Source: Mesorhizobium helmanticense | GTDB taxonomy: Bacteria > Pseudomonadota > Alphaproteobacteria > Rhizobiales > Rhizobiaceae | Length of the DNA stretch: 64,000 bases | Direction of reading: 5' to 3' | Assembly: GCF_003034915.1 (NCBI RefSeq) | Contig: NZ_PZJX01000047.1 | Location: 162,325-226,324 of the forward strand | Part shown: positions 43,661-53,041 of the stretch, one piece after another | Position numbering within the stretch: position 1 is the first letter of the stretch | Layout of the letters: each line of letters begins with the position of its first letter | Translations under genes and position numbers: made by a program | The notes under the pieces: generated by a model | Databases searched by the model: none | What the model was told of the DNA's origin: nothing | What the model saw: the letters and a program-made list of their open reading frames with translations, nothing else

Positions 43661-44233
43661 ATGAGCAGTATCACGATACGGCCCGCCACGGCCGCAGACC
43701 TCGACCGAATCACGGAAATCTATGCCGACGCGGTGACTCATGGCACGGCGAGCTACGAGCTCGAGCCGCCGAGTCGCGCCGAGATGGGGAGCCGATTCGA
43801 CAGCCTGAAGGCGGGCGGCTTTCCCTATCTGGTGGCGGAAAAGGACGGCGCCGTGCTCGGCTATGCCTATGCAGGCGCCTTCCGGCCACGCCCGGCGTAC
43901 CGCTTTGTCGTCGAGGATTCCGTCTATGTCGCGCCCGAAGCCAAGGGTCAGGGTGTCGGGCTGAAGCTGATGCAGGGGCTGATCGACGCGGCCAAGGCGG
44001 CGGGCTTCCGCCAGGTCATCGCGGTGATCGGCGACGGCCGTCCAGACAGCGCCTCGGTGCGGCTGCATGAAAAGCTCGGCTTTCGCCATTCGGGTCGCCT
44101 GGAGGGCTCCGGCTACAAGCACGGGCGCTGGCTGGACACGGTATTCATGCAACTGTCGATCAATAACGGGGCGCTGGCTCCGCCCGATCCCAACTCGCTG
44201 CCCGAGCAGAGATTTCTAGAACAGAAACAGTGA
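43661..44233 (+). CDS. GNAT acetyltransferase, phosphinothricin acetyltransferase-like
   Basis: 190 residues. The MnaT/Pat order is visible: IRPATAADLDRITEIYADAV, YVAPEAKGQGVGLKLMQGLI with the acetyl-CoA loop KGQGVG, and a C-terminal LHEKLGFRHSGRLEGSGYK with HGRWLDTVFMQ. Members acetylate methionine sulfone or sulfoximine and related amino acids. It ends one base before a convergent DUF2794 gene, so they share no real spacer. Confidence 0.88.
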   Translation: MSSITIRPATAADLDRITEIYADAVTHGTASYELEPPSRAEMGSRFDSLKAGGFPYLVAEKDGAVLGYAYAGAFRPRPAYRFVVEDSVYVAPEAKGQGVGLKLMQGLIDAAKAAGFRQVIAVIGDGRPDSASVRLHEKLGFRHSGRLEGSGYKHGRWLDTVFMQLSINNGALAPPDPNSLPEQRFLEQKQ

Positions 44234-44234
44234 G

Positions 44235-44621
44235 TTAAGCCTTGACCAGCTTCGGCTTGCCGTCGAAGACGCCAAGCACGCGGCCGAGCTCTTGGCCGCG
44301 CTTGAGGATGCGCCCGCCAGCGGCAATGACGGCGAAAGCGCCTTGCTTGCGGGCCAGCTTCGGATCCTTGACGATCTGGAACAAAGGCACCTCGCTGGCG
44401 CGGCGGAACACGGAAAACACAGCACGGTCGGCAAGATGATCGATGGCATAGTCGCGCCATTCATTGGCGGCGACCATGCGTCCGTAAAGCCTGAGAATCT
44501 GGTCCAGTTCGCGCCGGTCGAAGCGCACCGGCTGGTCGAGGCGTTCGCGTCTTGCCTCATGCAACGGGATCAATATTGCGGATGCGTCCCCATCCTCCGT
44601 CCCGCTGCCGCGATCAGTCAT
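44235..44621 (-). CDS. DUF2794 domain protein
   Basis: 128 residues from the ATG at 44621. The core PVRFDRRELDQILRLYGRMV, AIDHLADRAVFSVFRRASEV, PLFQIVKDP and KRGQELGRVLGVFDGKPKLV is the DUF2794 family of alphaproteobacteria. Cytoplasmic; function unknown. The open frame upstream has no support. It converges with the GNAT gene. Confidence 0.85.
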   Translation of the reverse strand: MTDRGSGTEDGDASAILIPLHEARRERLDQPVRFDRRELDQILRLYGRMVAANEWRDYAIDHLADRAVFSVFRRASEVPLFQIVKDPKLARKQGAFAVIAAGGRILKRGQELGRVLGVFDGKPKLVKA

Positions 44622-44963
44622 GCCTCGATCCTTCGAATGAATCTTTCGCCGACCAAAGTTGACGCTTTCAGCATGGAATTGCAAGGGCCGGTCGGGCAAT
44701 GGCAGCGTCGGGGCCGTTTCCAAAGTGTCCAGTCACGTTTTGAAACGATCGTTGGAATTGGTGATGTTCCGCCACAATTCTGCCTTTTTTTATCCGCGCT
44801 CATGCCCCAATGTCCGACGAATTTACCGGCGTTGCCTGAGACGGTTCGGTCCGGCACCGGCTCGTAAACCCCAAGCCCCCCGCCCACGGGTCTGCGTCGG
44901 ATCGAACCAACCTCGGTTTTCCCTAGGGGAAAATCAGGTGCGACGATCCCAAAACCTAAAATG
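44622..44963 (+). other. Gene-free stretch, possible small-RNA locus
   Basis: No protein-coding frame is convincing on either strand. The plus strand carries a self-complementary GTTTTCCC-TAGGGGAAAAT (44916-44934) and C-rich tracts, and ends in a strong plus-strand terminator at 44964 that no plus-strand protein gene uses. The minus-strand promoter of DUF2794 should also be here. Confidence 0.35.
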
Positions 44964-44997
44964 ACCGGCGTCAGAAGCAAGCTGGCGCCGGTTTTTT
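44964..44997 (+). terminator. Orphan rho-independent terminator
   Basis: ACCGGCGTCAG (44964-44974) pairs with CTGGCGCCGGT (44982-44992) with one mismatch, followed by six T. No plus-strand gene ends within 700 bases on this side except across an antisense gene. Confidence 0.8.
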
Positions 44998-45019
44998 ATT
45001 GGGCTGGGTGGAGCACTTT

Positions 45020-45564
45020 CCTTCTCCCCCGTGGGAGAAGGTGGATCGGCGCGCAGCGCCGAGACGGATGAGGGGTGTTGGACGGAGCGCAACCTCAAAC
45101 TAATCTTGCGCCATGCCGCATCAGCCAGTTCCACCAGCCAAACGTCGCTTTGCCCGTTCCCTTCGGCGCGACGGAAGCGGAAGACAGGCTGTGGCAAGAG
45201 TTGCGTGACCGCAGGCTCGACGGGATAAAATTCCGGCGCCAGATGCCAGTCGGAAAATACATTGCCGATTTTGTCTGCGTCGGGTCTGGACTGATTGTCG
45301 AAATCGACGGAAGTCAGCATGCGGAATCAGAGTCTGATCGCGTCCGTGGTGCCGATCTGAAAGCGATAGGCCTTGGCGTACTGCGTTTCTGGAACGACGA
45401 CGTGCTGAAGGATATAAACGGCGTTTGCGACACCATCATTGCATACGTACGGGATATGAACCTCCAGCCATGGCGGTGAGACGAACGCTGGCGCCAAGCT
45501 GGAACACCCCTCATCCGTCTCGGCGCTATCGCGCCGATCCACCTTCTCCCACAAGGGGAGAAGG
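45020..45564. repeat. Inverted repeat arms enclosing a DUF559 gene (family C)
   Basis: Arm 1 (about 45020-45085) reads CCTTCTCCCCCGTGGGAGAA through GGATGAGGGGTGTTGGA; arm 2 (about 45499-45564) is its diverged reverse complement ending CACAAGGGGAGAAGG. A short-spaced version of the same pair is at 54333-54495 with nothing between. Here the arms enclose 413 bases that are almost entirely the DUF559 gene. Confidence 0.75.
45113..45479 (+). pseudogene. DUF559 nuclease-like gene, frameshifted
   Basis: Read from the ATG at 45113 the protein starts MPHQPVPPAKRRFARSLRRD, the usual DUF559 beginning. The remainder (ATEAEDRLWQELRDRRLDGI, KFRRQMPVGKYIADFVCV, IVEIDGSQHAES, VLRFWNDDVL) is in a different frame. 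The switch is at about 45163-45172 in CGGCGCGACGGAAGC. Restoring one 5-base copy, GCGAC or equivalent, gives one frame of about 123 residues. DUF559 proteins are Vsr-like PD-(D/E)XK endonuclease relatives. The downstream frame could start at a GTG at 45075 in the repeat, but that N-terminus is foreign to the family. Confidence 0.7.
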
Positions 45565-45576
45565 AAGAGGCTGTGG

Positions 45577-46344
45577 TCAAGGCTTGCGGATGAAGGCGGC
45601 GCCGAGGATGGGTCCGGGCAGGCCGTCCTTGCCGACCGACTGCAGCAGCACGGCGCAGCCGCCCTTCTTCTTGGAAATCTCGCTCAGCGGCAATTCGTAG
45701 CGCTGCGCCTTGCCGTGCCACATGCCGGCGGTCTGGATGGCGGAGACGGCGTTCCAGTAGGTCATGCTGCGGCCGGTATTCTCGCCCTTGGCGATCGTGA
45801 CCGTCTGCGGCGGGTCGAAATAGACGATGACGACGTGGGCGTCGCTGGGGCCGGTTCCGGCATCGCCGGTATCGATCATGACGCGGTCGCTGGTGCGGCT
45901 GACCTTGATGCCCACCCGCATGCCTTCGCCTGATTTCTCCATGCGGGCGAGCGCGCCATCGACGTCCCTGCGGCTGGCGCCGTTGACATGGCTGCGGCCA
46001 TTGATGACGGCCTGCGGCGTATAGACGGACCGGCTGCCGAAAGCGCGCATATAGTCATACTGCCGCTCGGTGTTCTCCTTGCGGCTCAGCGTGTCCTGCC
46101 AGCCGAGATAGTCCCAGTAGTCGACATGATAGGCGAGCGCGACGATGTCCCCCTTGGCGGCAAGCTCGGTAAAGAACTCGTCGGCCGGCGGGCAGGAATT
46201 GCAGCCCTGGCTGGTGAAAAGCTCGACCACGCCCAAGGGCCGGTCAGACTGGAGCTTGTCGGCCTCGCCGGCAAGACCATTGCCGGCAAGCACCGAGAAG
46301 GCCAGCGCAAAGGCCGCAAGCCGCAATGGTCTTCGAGATGTCAT
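45577..46344 (-). CDS. DUF1223 thioredoxin-like secreted protein
   Basis: 255 residues. Signal peptide MTSRRPLRLAAFALAFSVLA ends near AGEA. ELFTSQGCNSCPPADEF (C48 and C51) gives a CxxC as in thioredoxin folds, followed by ALAYHVDYWDYLGWQDTLSR and VYTPQAVINGRSHVNGA. This is the DUF1223 family, periplasmic and possibly redox active; function unknown. It lies 12 bases outside arm 2 of the DUF559 repeat. Confidence 0.87.
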   Translation of the reverse strand: MTSRRPLRLAAFALAFSVLAGNGLAGEADKLQSDRPLGVVELFTSQGCNSCPPADEFFTELAAKGDIVALAYHVDYWDYLGWQDTLSRKENTERQYDYMRAFGSRSVYTPQAVINGRSHVNGASRRDVDGALARMEKSGEGMRVGIKVSRTSDRVMIDTGDAGTGPSDAHVVIVYFDPPQTVTIAKGENTGRSMTYWNAVSAIQTAGMWHGKAQRYELPLSEISKKKGGCAVLLQSVGKDGLPGPILGAAFIRKP

Positions 46345-46524
46345 GACCGTTCCAATTCCCGCCGGTGATGCCGGCCTTGTTCTGATTGCTGAAATATGTG
46401 GCAGAAGCGACAGTCAACGTGAAGTCACGTTGCGGTGAAATTTTGCCGTTGCAACCACCGGCAAAGCAGCCATAGGAAAGGCCTGCACTGCAAGCTAGCG
46501 ACAGATTCGGGCGGCAATATCAGC

Positions 46525-47199
46525 ATGTGGCAAACTTTCCTGACGCCGATCGACCTCTATTGCGAGCGGACCGGGCCGGAATTTTGGGCCGAACCGGTTA
46601 ATGCCTTGACCAACCTTGCCTTCATCGCGGCCGGACTGTGGGGTGTTCGGGAAGTGCGGCGGCGCGGCACCGGCACCTTCGCCGAGGTGCTGGCCTGGTG
46701 GGTGGTGGCGATCGGCATCGGCTCGGCGCTGTTCCACACCTTTGCCAATCGCGGTACGATCTGGGCCGACGTGCTGCCGATCGCCGGCTTTACGCTGGCC
46801 TACACGCTGTTCAACCTGCGCCGCTTCCTCGGCATGAAATGGGGCAAGGCGATTGTCGTCTTCGTCGCCTTCTATACCGTCGCCGGGCTCATCACCTTCG
46901 CCGTGCCGGACTGGCTGCGCCAGGCCTCGAACGGCACGACCGGCTATCTGCCGCCGTTCCTGGCGCTTGCCTTCTTCGGCGCCTGGGTGGCGGCCAGCGG
47001 CAATCGCGCGGGCTGGTACAATCTTGCGGGCTCGGCGATCTTCGTGGTGTCGGTGATCTGCAGGATGATCGACCCACTGGTCTGCGGCAGCTTTCCGCTC
47101 GGCACGCATTTCCTGTGGCACATTCTCAATGCCGTGATGCTCGGCGTGCTTTTGGCGGCGACGGCGCGGTTTGGGAAGGCAGTAGGCAGTAGGCAGTAG
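46525..47199 (+). CDS. Alkaline ceramidase-like membrane protein
   Basis: 224 residues from the ATG at 46525. The family residues appear as DLYCERTGPEFWAEPVNALT, GIGSALFHTFANRGTIWADV (H71, D82) and GTHFLWHILNAVM (H195, H199), in a seven-helix layout. These match the PF05875/CREST hydrolase family with zinc-binding His and Asp. It probably hydrolyses an amide or ester lipid in the inner membrane. The last codons lie in a GGCAGTA tandem repeat, so the C-terminal KAVGSRQ is a product of the repeat. Confidence 0.85.
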   Translation: MWQTFLTPIDLYCERTGPEFWAEPVNALTNLAFIAAGLWGVREVRRRGTGTFAEVLAWWVVAIGIGSALFHTFANRGTIWADVLPIAGFTLAYTLFNLRRFLGMKWGKAIVVFVAFYTVAGLITFAVPDWLRQASNGTTGYLPPFLALAFFGAWVAASGNRAGWYNLAGSAIFVVSVICRMIDPLVCGSFPLGTHFLWHILNAVMLGVLLAATARFGKAVGSRQ

Positions 47200-47217
47200 G
47201 CCTATCCCCTACTGCCT
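47178..47217. repeat. Heptamer tandem repeat plus hairpin at the ceramidase 3' end
   Basis: GGCAGTA is repeated three times at 47178-47198, and AGGCAGTAGG (47191-47200) pairs with CCTACTGCCT (47208-47217). The stop codon TAG of the gene lies within the third copy. The hairpin may be a terminator between the convergent ceramidase and acnA genes. Confidence 0.7.
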
Positions 47218-47238
47218 AAGCCCTATTCCCTTGCTGCT

Positions 47239-49929
<2,691 letters not shown>

Positions 49930-50214
49930 GTGCGATCCGTCCTTGTCTGTTCAGCCTGAAAGGGAACGGACGCCGATGGCATGCAATCACGCGCAAAGGT
50001 GCGGGTACGGCCATTTCCGCTGTCCGTTCCCAAGCAACCCGAGCCGTTCAAGGCGGCGCGTGCGCTGGTTCGGCGCAAATTCTGTTCCCGTGCCGACCGC
50101 TGGCACGGATGCCACGCATATAGAGAATTTCCTGGAATAGTTCTAGACAGTCGAAAGGCTATTTTGTGCGATGCGGTGCCTGCCGCGGCGCGGTGTTTTC
50201 GGGACGGGCAAGGA

Positions 50215-50823
50215 ATGCGGCTGATCGCCGAAAATCTGGGCGGCGAACGGGGCGGCGAAACGGTGTTTTCCGGCATCGGCTTTGCTCTCGAGAAAGGCCA
50301 GGCACTGATCGTCACCGGCCCGAACGGGGTGGGCAAATCGACGCTGCTCAGGGTCATCGCCGGACTGCTGCCGGCGGCGGAAGGTCGGGTGCGGATCGAG
50401 GGCGGCCCTGAGGATTTTCCGTCGGTCGCCTCGGCCTGCCATTATCTCGGCCACCAGAATGCGATGAAGCAGGCGCTCAGCGTAACGGAAAACCTGCGCT
50501 TCTGGCGCGATTTTTCGGGCGAGGTGGCGCTGAGCGTCGAAGAGGCGCTGGAAACCGTCGGGCTTGATGGCATCGGCCATCTGCCGTTCGGGTATCTGTC
50601 GACGGGGCAGAGACGGCGCGCCGCGATCGCGAAACTGCTGGTCAGCCGGCGGCCGCTGTGGCTGCTCGACGAGCCGACGGCGGGGCTGGACAAGGCTTCG
50701 GAAGGGCGGTTTGGCGGGGTGATGACGAAGCACTGTCGGGACGGAGGGATGATTGTCGCAGCGACGCATCTGCCGCTGGGGATTGAAGGGGCGAGGGAAT
50801 TGAGGATGGGGGAGGCCGTTTGA
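50215..50823 (+). CDS. ccmA: Cytochrome c biogenesis ATP-binding export protein CcmA
   Basis: 202 residues from the ATG at 50215. Walker A GPNGVGKST (35-43), signature LSTGQRRRAAIAKLL, Walker B LWLLDEPTAGLD. In the CcmABCD complex it hydrolyses ATP to release holo-CcmE. The longer open frame before 50215 is non-coding. A 156-base palindromic repeat lies between it and ccmB, unusual inside a ccm operon, so translation is uncoupled there. Confidence 0.93.
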   Translation: MRLIAENLGGERGGETVFSGIGFALEKGQALIVTGPNGVGKSTLLRVIAGLLPAAEGRVRIEGGPEDFPSVASACHYLGHQNAMKQALSVTENLRFWRDFSGEVALSVEEALETVGLDGIGHLPFGYLSTGQRRRAAIAKLLVSRRPLWLLDEPTAGLDKASEGRFGGVMTKHCRDGGMIVAATHLPLGIEGARELRMGEAV

Positions 50824-50840
50824 TGTCAGTGCTCCACGGC

Positions 50841-50996
50841 GCCCCCCTCTGTCCTGCCGGACATCTCCCCCTCAAGGGGGGAGATTGGCAGCTTCGTTGC
50901 TGCGCCCATCTTTCAACGAACGAAATTGGCGAAAGCCGTGGCGACGGTCGATCTCCCCCCTTGAGGGGGAGATGTCCGGCAGGACAGAGGGGGGTG
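50841..50996. repeat. Palindromic repeat inserted between ccmA and ccmB (family D)
   Basis: GCCCCCCTCTGTCCTGCCGG through ATCTCCCCCTCAAGGGGGGA (50841-50886) is complementary to 50950-50996. A partial copy of the class seems to begin at 63943 at the end of the window. It ends 23 bases before the ccmB ATG and would form a long hairpin in the operon mRNA. Confidence 0.8.
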
Positions 50997-51019
50997 TTCA
51001 AGCGCGAGCATCTCAAAAC

Positions 51020-51685
51020 ATGCTAGCCCTCTTCCTGCGCGACATCCGCCTCTCCATCCGCGCCGGCGGCGGCGCATTGACCGGCGTCATTTTCTTCTTG
51101 GCGGTGATTGTCACCATCCCCTTCGGCGTCGGACCGGATCTCAACCTGCTGGCCCGCATCGGCCCGGCAATTCTCTGGATTTCCGCCCTGCTCGCCTGCC
51201 TGCTCGGCCTCGACCGGCTGTTCCAGGCCGATCGGGAAGACGGCTCGCTCGATCTTCTGGTGCTCGGCAACGACCGGCACATGCTGGCTCTGACGGTGCT
51301 GGTGAAATGCCTGGCGCATTGGGCGGGAAGCGTTTTGCCGCTGGTTGTCGCCGCGCCCTTGCTCGGCCTGTTCATGAACATGGCGCCGGTCGGCATTGGC
51401 GCCACGGCGCTGACGCTCTTGGTCGGCACGCCGGCTATCACCTTCATCGGCGCGGCTGGTGCGGCGGTGGCGGTGGCGTTGCCGCGCGGCGGGCTCTTGA
51501 TCTCGGTGCTGGTGCTGCCGCTGATCATCCCGGTGCTGATCTTCGGCGTCTCTGCAAGCTATGGCGCGGTGGCGGACCCCGATCCGTTCCTGCAGCCTTT
51601 CCTCATTCTTGCCGCGCTGACCCTGTTTCTTGCCGTACTGGGGCCGGTGGCGGCGGCGCTGGCGCTGCGCCACGGGACGGACTAG
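51020..51685 (+). CDS. ccmB: Heme exporter protein CcmB
   Basis: 221 residues from the ATG at 51020 (MLALFLRDIRLSIRAGGGAL). Six hydrophobic helices and the family stretch LDRLFQADREDGSLDLLVLG. CcmB is the channel-like membrane partner of CcmA. The longer frame upstream reads through the repeat and is rejected. The next normal gene would be ccmC, but only 120 bases separate the ccmB stop from ccmD. Confidence 0.93.
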   Translation: MLALFLRDIRLSIRAGGGALTGVIFFLAVIVTIPFGVGPDLNLLARIGPAILWISALLACLLGLDRLFQADREDGSLDLLVLGNDRHMLALTVLVKCLAHWAGSVLPLVVAAPLLGLFMNMAPVGIGATALTLLVGTPAITFIGAAGAAVAVALPRGGLLISVLVLPLIIPVLIFGVSASYGAVADPDPFLQPFLILAALTLFLAVLGPVAAALALRHGTD

Positions 51686-51746
51686 GGCAATGGCTGCGGC
51701 GCGGCGGTCGATTGCGAAGCCGATGGCACAAGGTTAAGGGATAAGC

Positions 51747-51809
51747 ATGTTCGAACGAGGCGAAATGCTCGGGCTGGAAAGCGCTGCGCTCGCGGAGCGG
51801 CAGGCATGA
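51747..51809 (+). pseudogene. ccmC remnant (20-codon in-frame mini-ORF)
   Basis: The slot where ccmC should be (about 750 bases) holds only 120 bases. In it, AAGG at 51730-51733 and AAGGG at 51735-51739 precede an ATG at 51747, an open frame of 20 codons (MFERGEM ... AALAERQA) and TGA at 51807-51809 that overlaps the ccmD ATG (ATGA). The ATGA junction is what the end of ccmC would normally form with ccmD, and the charged Arg/Leu/Glu-rich peptide resembles a CcmC tail. This is the shape of a clean in-frame deletion of nearly all of ccmC. CcmC presents heme to CcmE, so its loss should block cytochrome c maturation unless another copy exists. An assembly deletion is the alternative. Confidence 0.55.
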
Positions 51810-51973
51810 GCGTGCATGCGCTCTATGTGATGGCCGCCTATGCCATCACGGCCGTGGTTCTGGCCGGGCTGATCGGCTGGATCCTCATCGACCAGCGGGC
51901 GCGCAAACGCGATCTCGCCGAACTGGAAGCATCAGGCGTGCGACGCCGCTCCGACAAGGCCGGAAAATCATGA
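51806..51973 (+). CDS. ccmD: Heme exporter protein CcmD
   Basis: 55 residues from the ATG at 51806, normal for this tiny protein. One membrane helix (LYVMAAYAITAVVLAGLIGW) then a basic tail IDQRARKRDLAEL. It joins CcmC and CcmE in heme transfer and release. The end overlaps ccmG by four bases (ATGA). Without CcmC it would have no known partner to bridge. Confidence 0.88.
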   Translation: MSVHALYVMAAYAITAVVLAGLIGWILIDQRARKRDLAELEASGVRRRSDKAGKS

Positions 51974-52545
51974 ATACGCAAACAGAAGCGCCCGCGCGCC
52001 GTCGCCTGATCGTGCTGTTGCCGCTTCTGGTCTTCATGGCGCTGGCGGGGCTGTTCCTGTTGCAGCTTTTGTCCGGCCGCGACGTTTCGGAAGTGCCGTC
52101 GGCGCTGATCGGCCTGCCGGCGCCACAGACGAACCTGCCGGCGCTGGAGGGTGTGAACCTGCCCGGCCTCGATTCGAAAGCCTTCGCCGGCAAGGTCACG
52201 CTGGTCAATGTCTTTGCGTCATGGTGCGCGCCGTGCCGGGAAGAGCACCCGGTGCTGCTGGCGCTATCGCAGGACAAGCGCTTCACCATGGCGGCGCTGA
52301 ACTACAAGGACCAGCCGGAAAATGCTCGCCGCTTCCTTGGCGATCTCGGCAATCCGTTCCAGGCGATCGGTGTCGACGAAGCGGGGCGCGGGGCGATCGA
52401 CTGGGGTGTCTACGGCGTGCCGGAAACCTTCGTCATCGGCAAGGACGGCAAGATCGCCTACAAGCATGTCGGTCCGCTGACACCAGAGTCAGCGAGAGAT
52501 CTTTTGCTGCCGCAGATCGAGAAAGCGCTGGCCGCACCAGGGTGA
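51970..52545 (+). CDS. ccmG: Thiol:disulfide interchange protein CcmG/DsbE
   Basis: 191 residues. A signal-anchor helix (RRLIVLLPLLVFMALAGLFL), then a thioredoxin fold in the periplasm with active-site CAPC (C86, C89) and GVPETFVIGKDGKIAYKHVG. It reduces apocytochrome c cysteines before heme attachment. Last gene of the operon here; ccmE, F and H are elsewhere. Full length. Confidence 0.93.
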   Translation: MNTQTEAPARRRLIVLLPLLVFMALAGLFLLQLLSGRDVSEVPSALIGLPAPQTNLPALEGVNLPGLDSKAFAGKVTLVNVFASWCAPCREEHPVLLALSQDKRFTMAALNYKDQPENARRFLGDLGNPFQAIGVDEAGRGAIDWGVYGVPETFVIGKDGKIAYKHVGPLTPESARDLLLPQIEKALAAPG

Positions 52546-52573
52546 TGCGGCGTTGCCTTCGGTTCGACTGAAA

Positions 52574-52741
52574 TCAGCCGTAGATCTGCTTGTGGACCTG
52601 GTAGAGCATTTCCGAGCGGTCGGCGCGCATGTCGGCCAGATCGCGGCTGGAAAAGCTGTCGATTTCGGCGACGAGGCGGTTGTAGTGGCGGCGCTTGGCG
52701 ATGCTGGCGCGAGCGCGGCTCATGAGGCTGTCGAGGATCAT
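52574..52741 (-). CDS. DUF1127 small protein
   Basis: 55 residues from the ATG at 52741 (MILDSLMSRARASIAKRRHY). An Arg-rich helix and the SSRDLADMRADRSEMLYQVH region mark DUF1127. In Agrobacterium and Brucella such proteins affect phosphate or fucose metabolism and RNA turnover, and in Brucella some are controlled by the LysR regulator VtlR. It converges with ccmG. The hairpin at 52815-52854 lies in its upstream region. Confidence 0.85.
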   Translation of the reverse strand: MILDSLMSRARASIAKRRHYNRLVAEIDSFSSRDLADMRADRSEMLYQVHKQIYG

Positions 52742-52814
52742 AGCAAGGTTCCTTCTGTGCCGCATTCTCGCGGCCGGTTGTTCCTCCCTTGATCGATACG
52801 GAGCATGACATAGT

Positions 52815-52854
52815 AATGGTGCATTGCAAAAAGAAGATGTTGCAATGCACCATT
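52815..52854. promoter_or_regulatory. Perfect 14-bp inverted repeat upstream of DUF1127
   Basis: AATGGTGCATTGCA (52815-52828) is exactly complementary to TGCAATGCACCATT (52841-52854) around 12 bases. It lies 74 bases upstream of the DUF1127 start in the 300-base divergent gap to the lactonase gene, which has no gene. As DNA it is a candidate operator for a dimeric regulator; as RNA it is a stable hairpin. Confidence 0.55.
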
Positions 52855-53041
52855 GCGCTGCACGCATAGCGGGTTAACGCCGCCATGGCCGTGGTTTCAA
52901 CGAAGCCTCATGCCCACCGCGTTCGCGTATCAAGCTTTTTTGTCCTACAAATTGCGAAGCTGCGACGCGATCGATCTTGCCATATCGATCGCCGGCTGGC
53001 TTGATCGCGCCGGCATTTTGGATTGGATGACTGGAGGAAAC

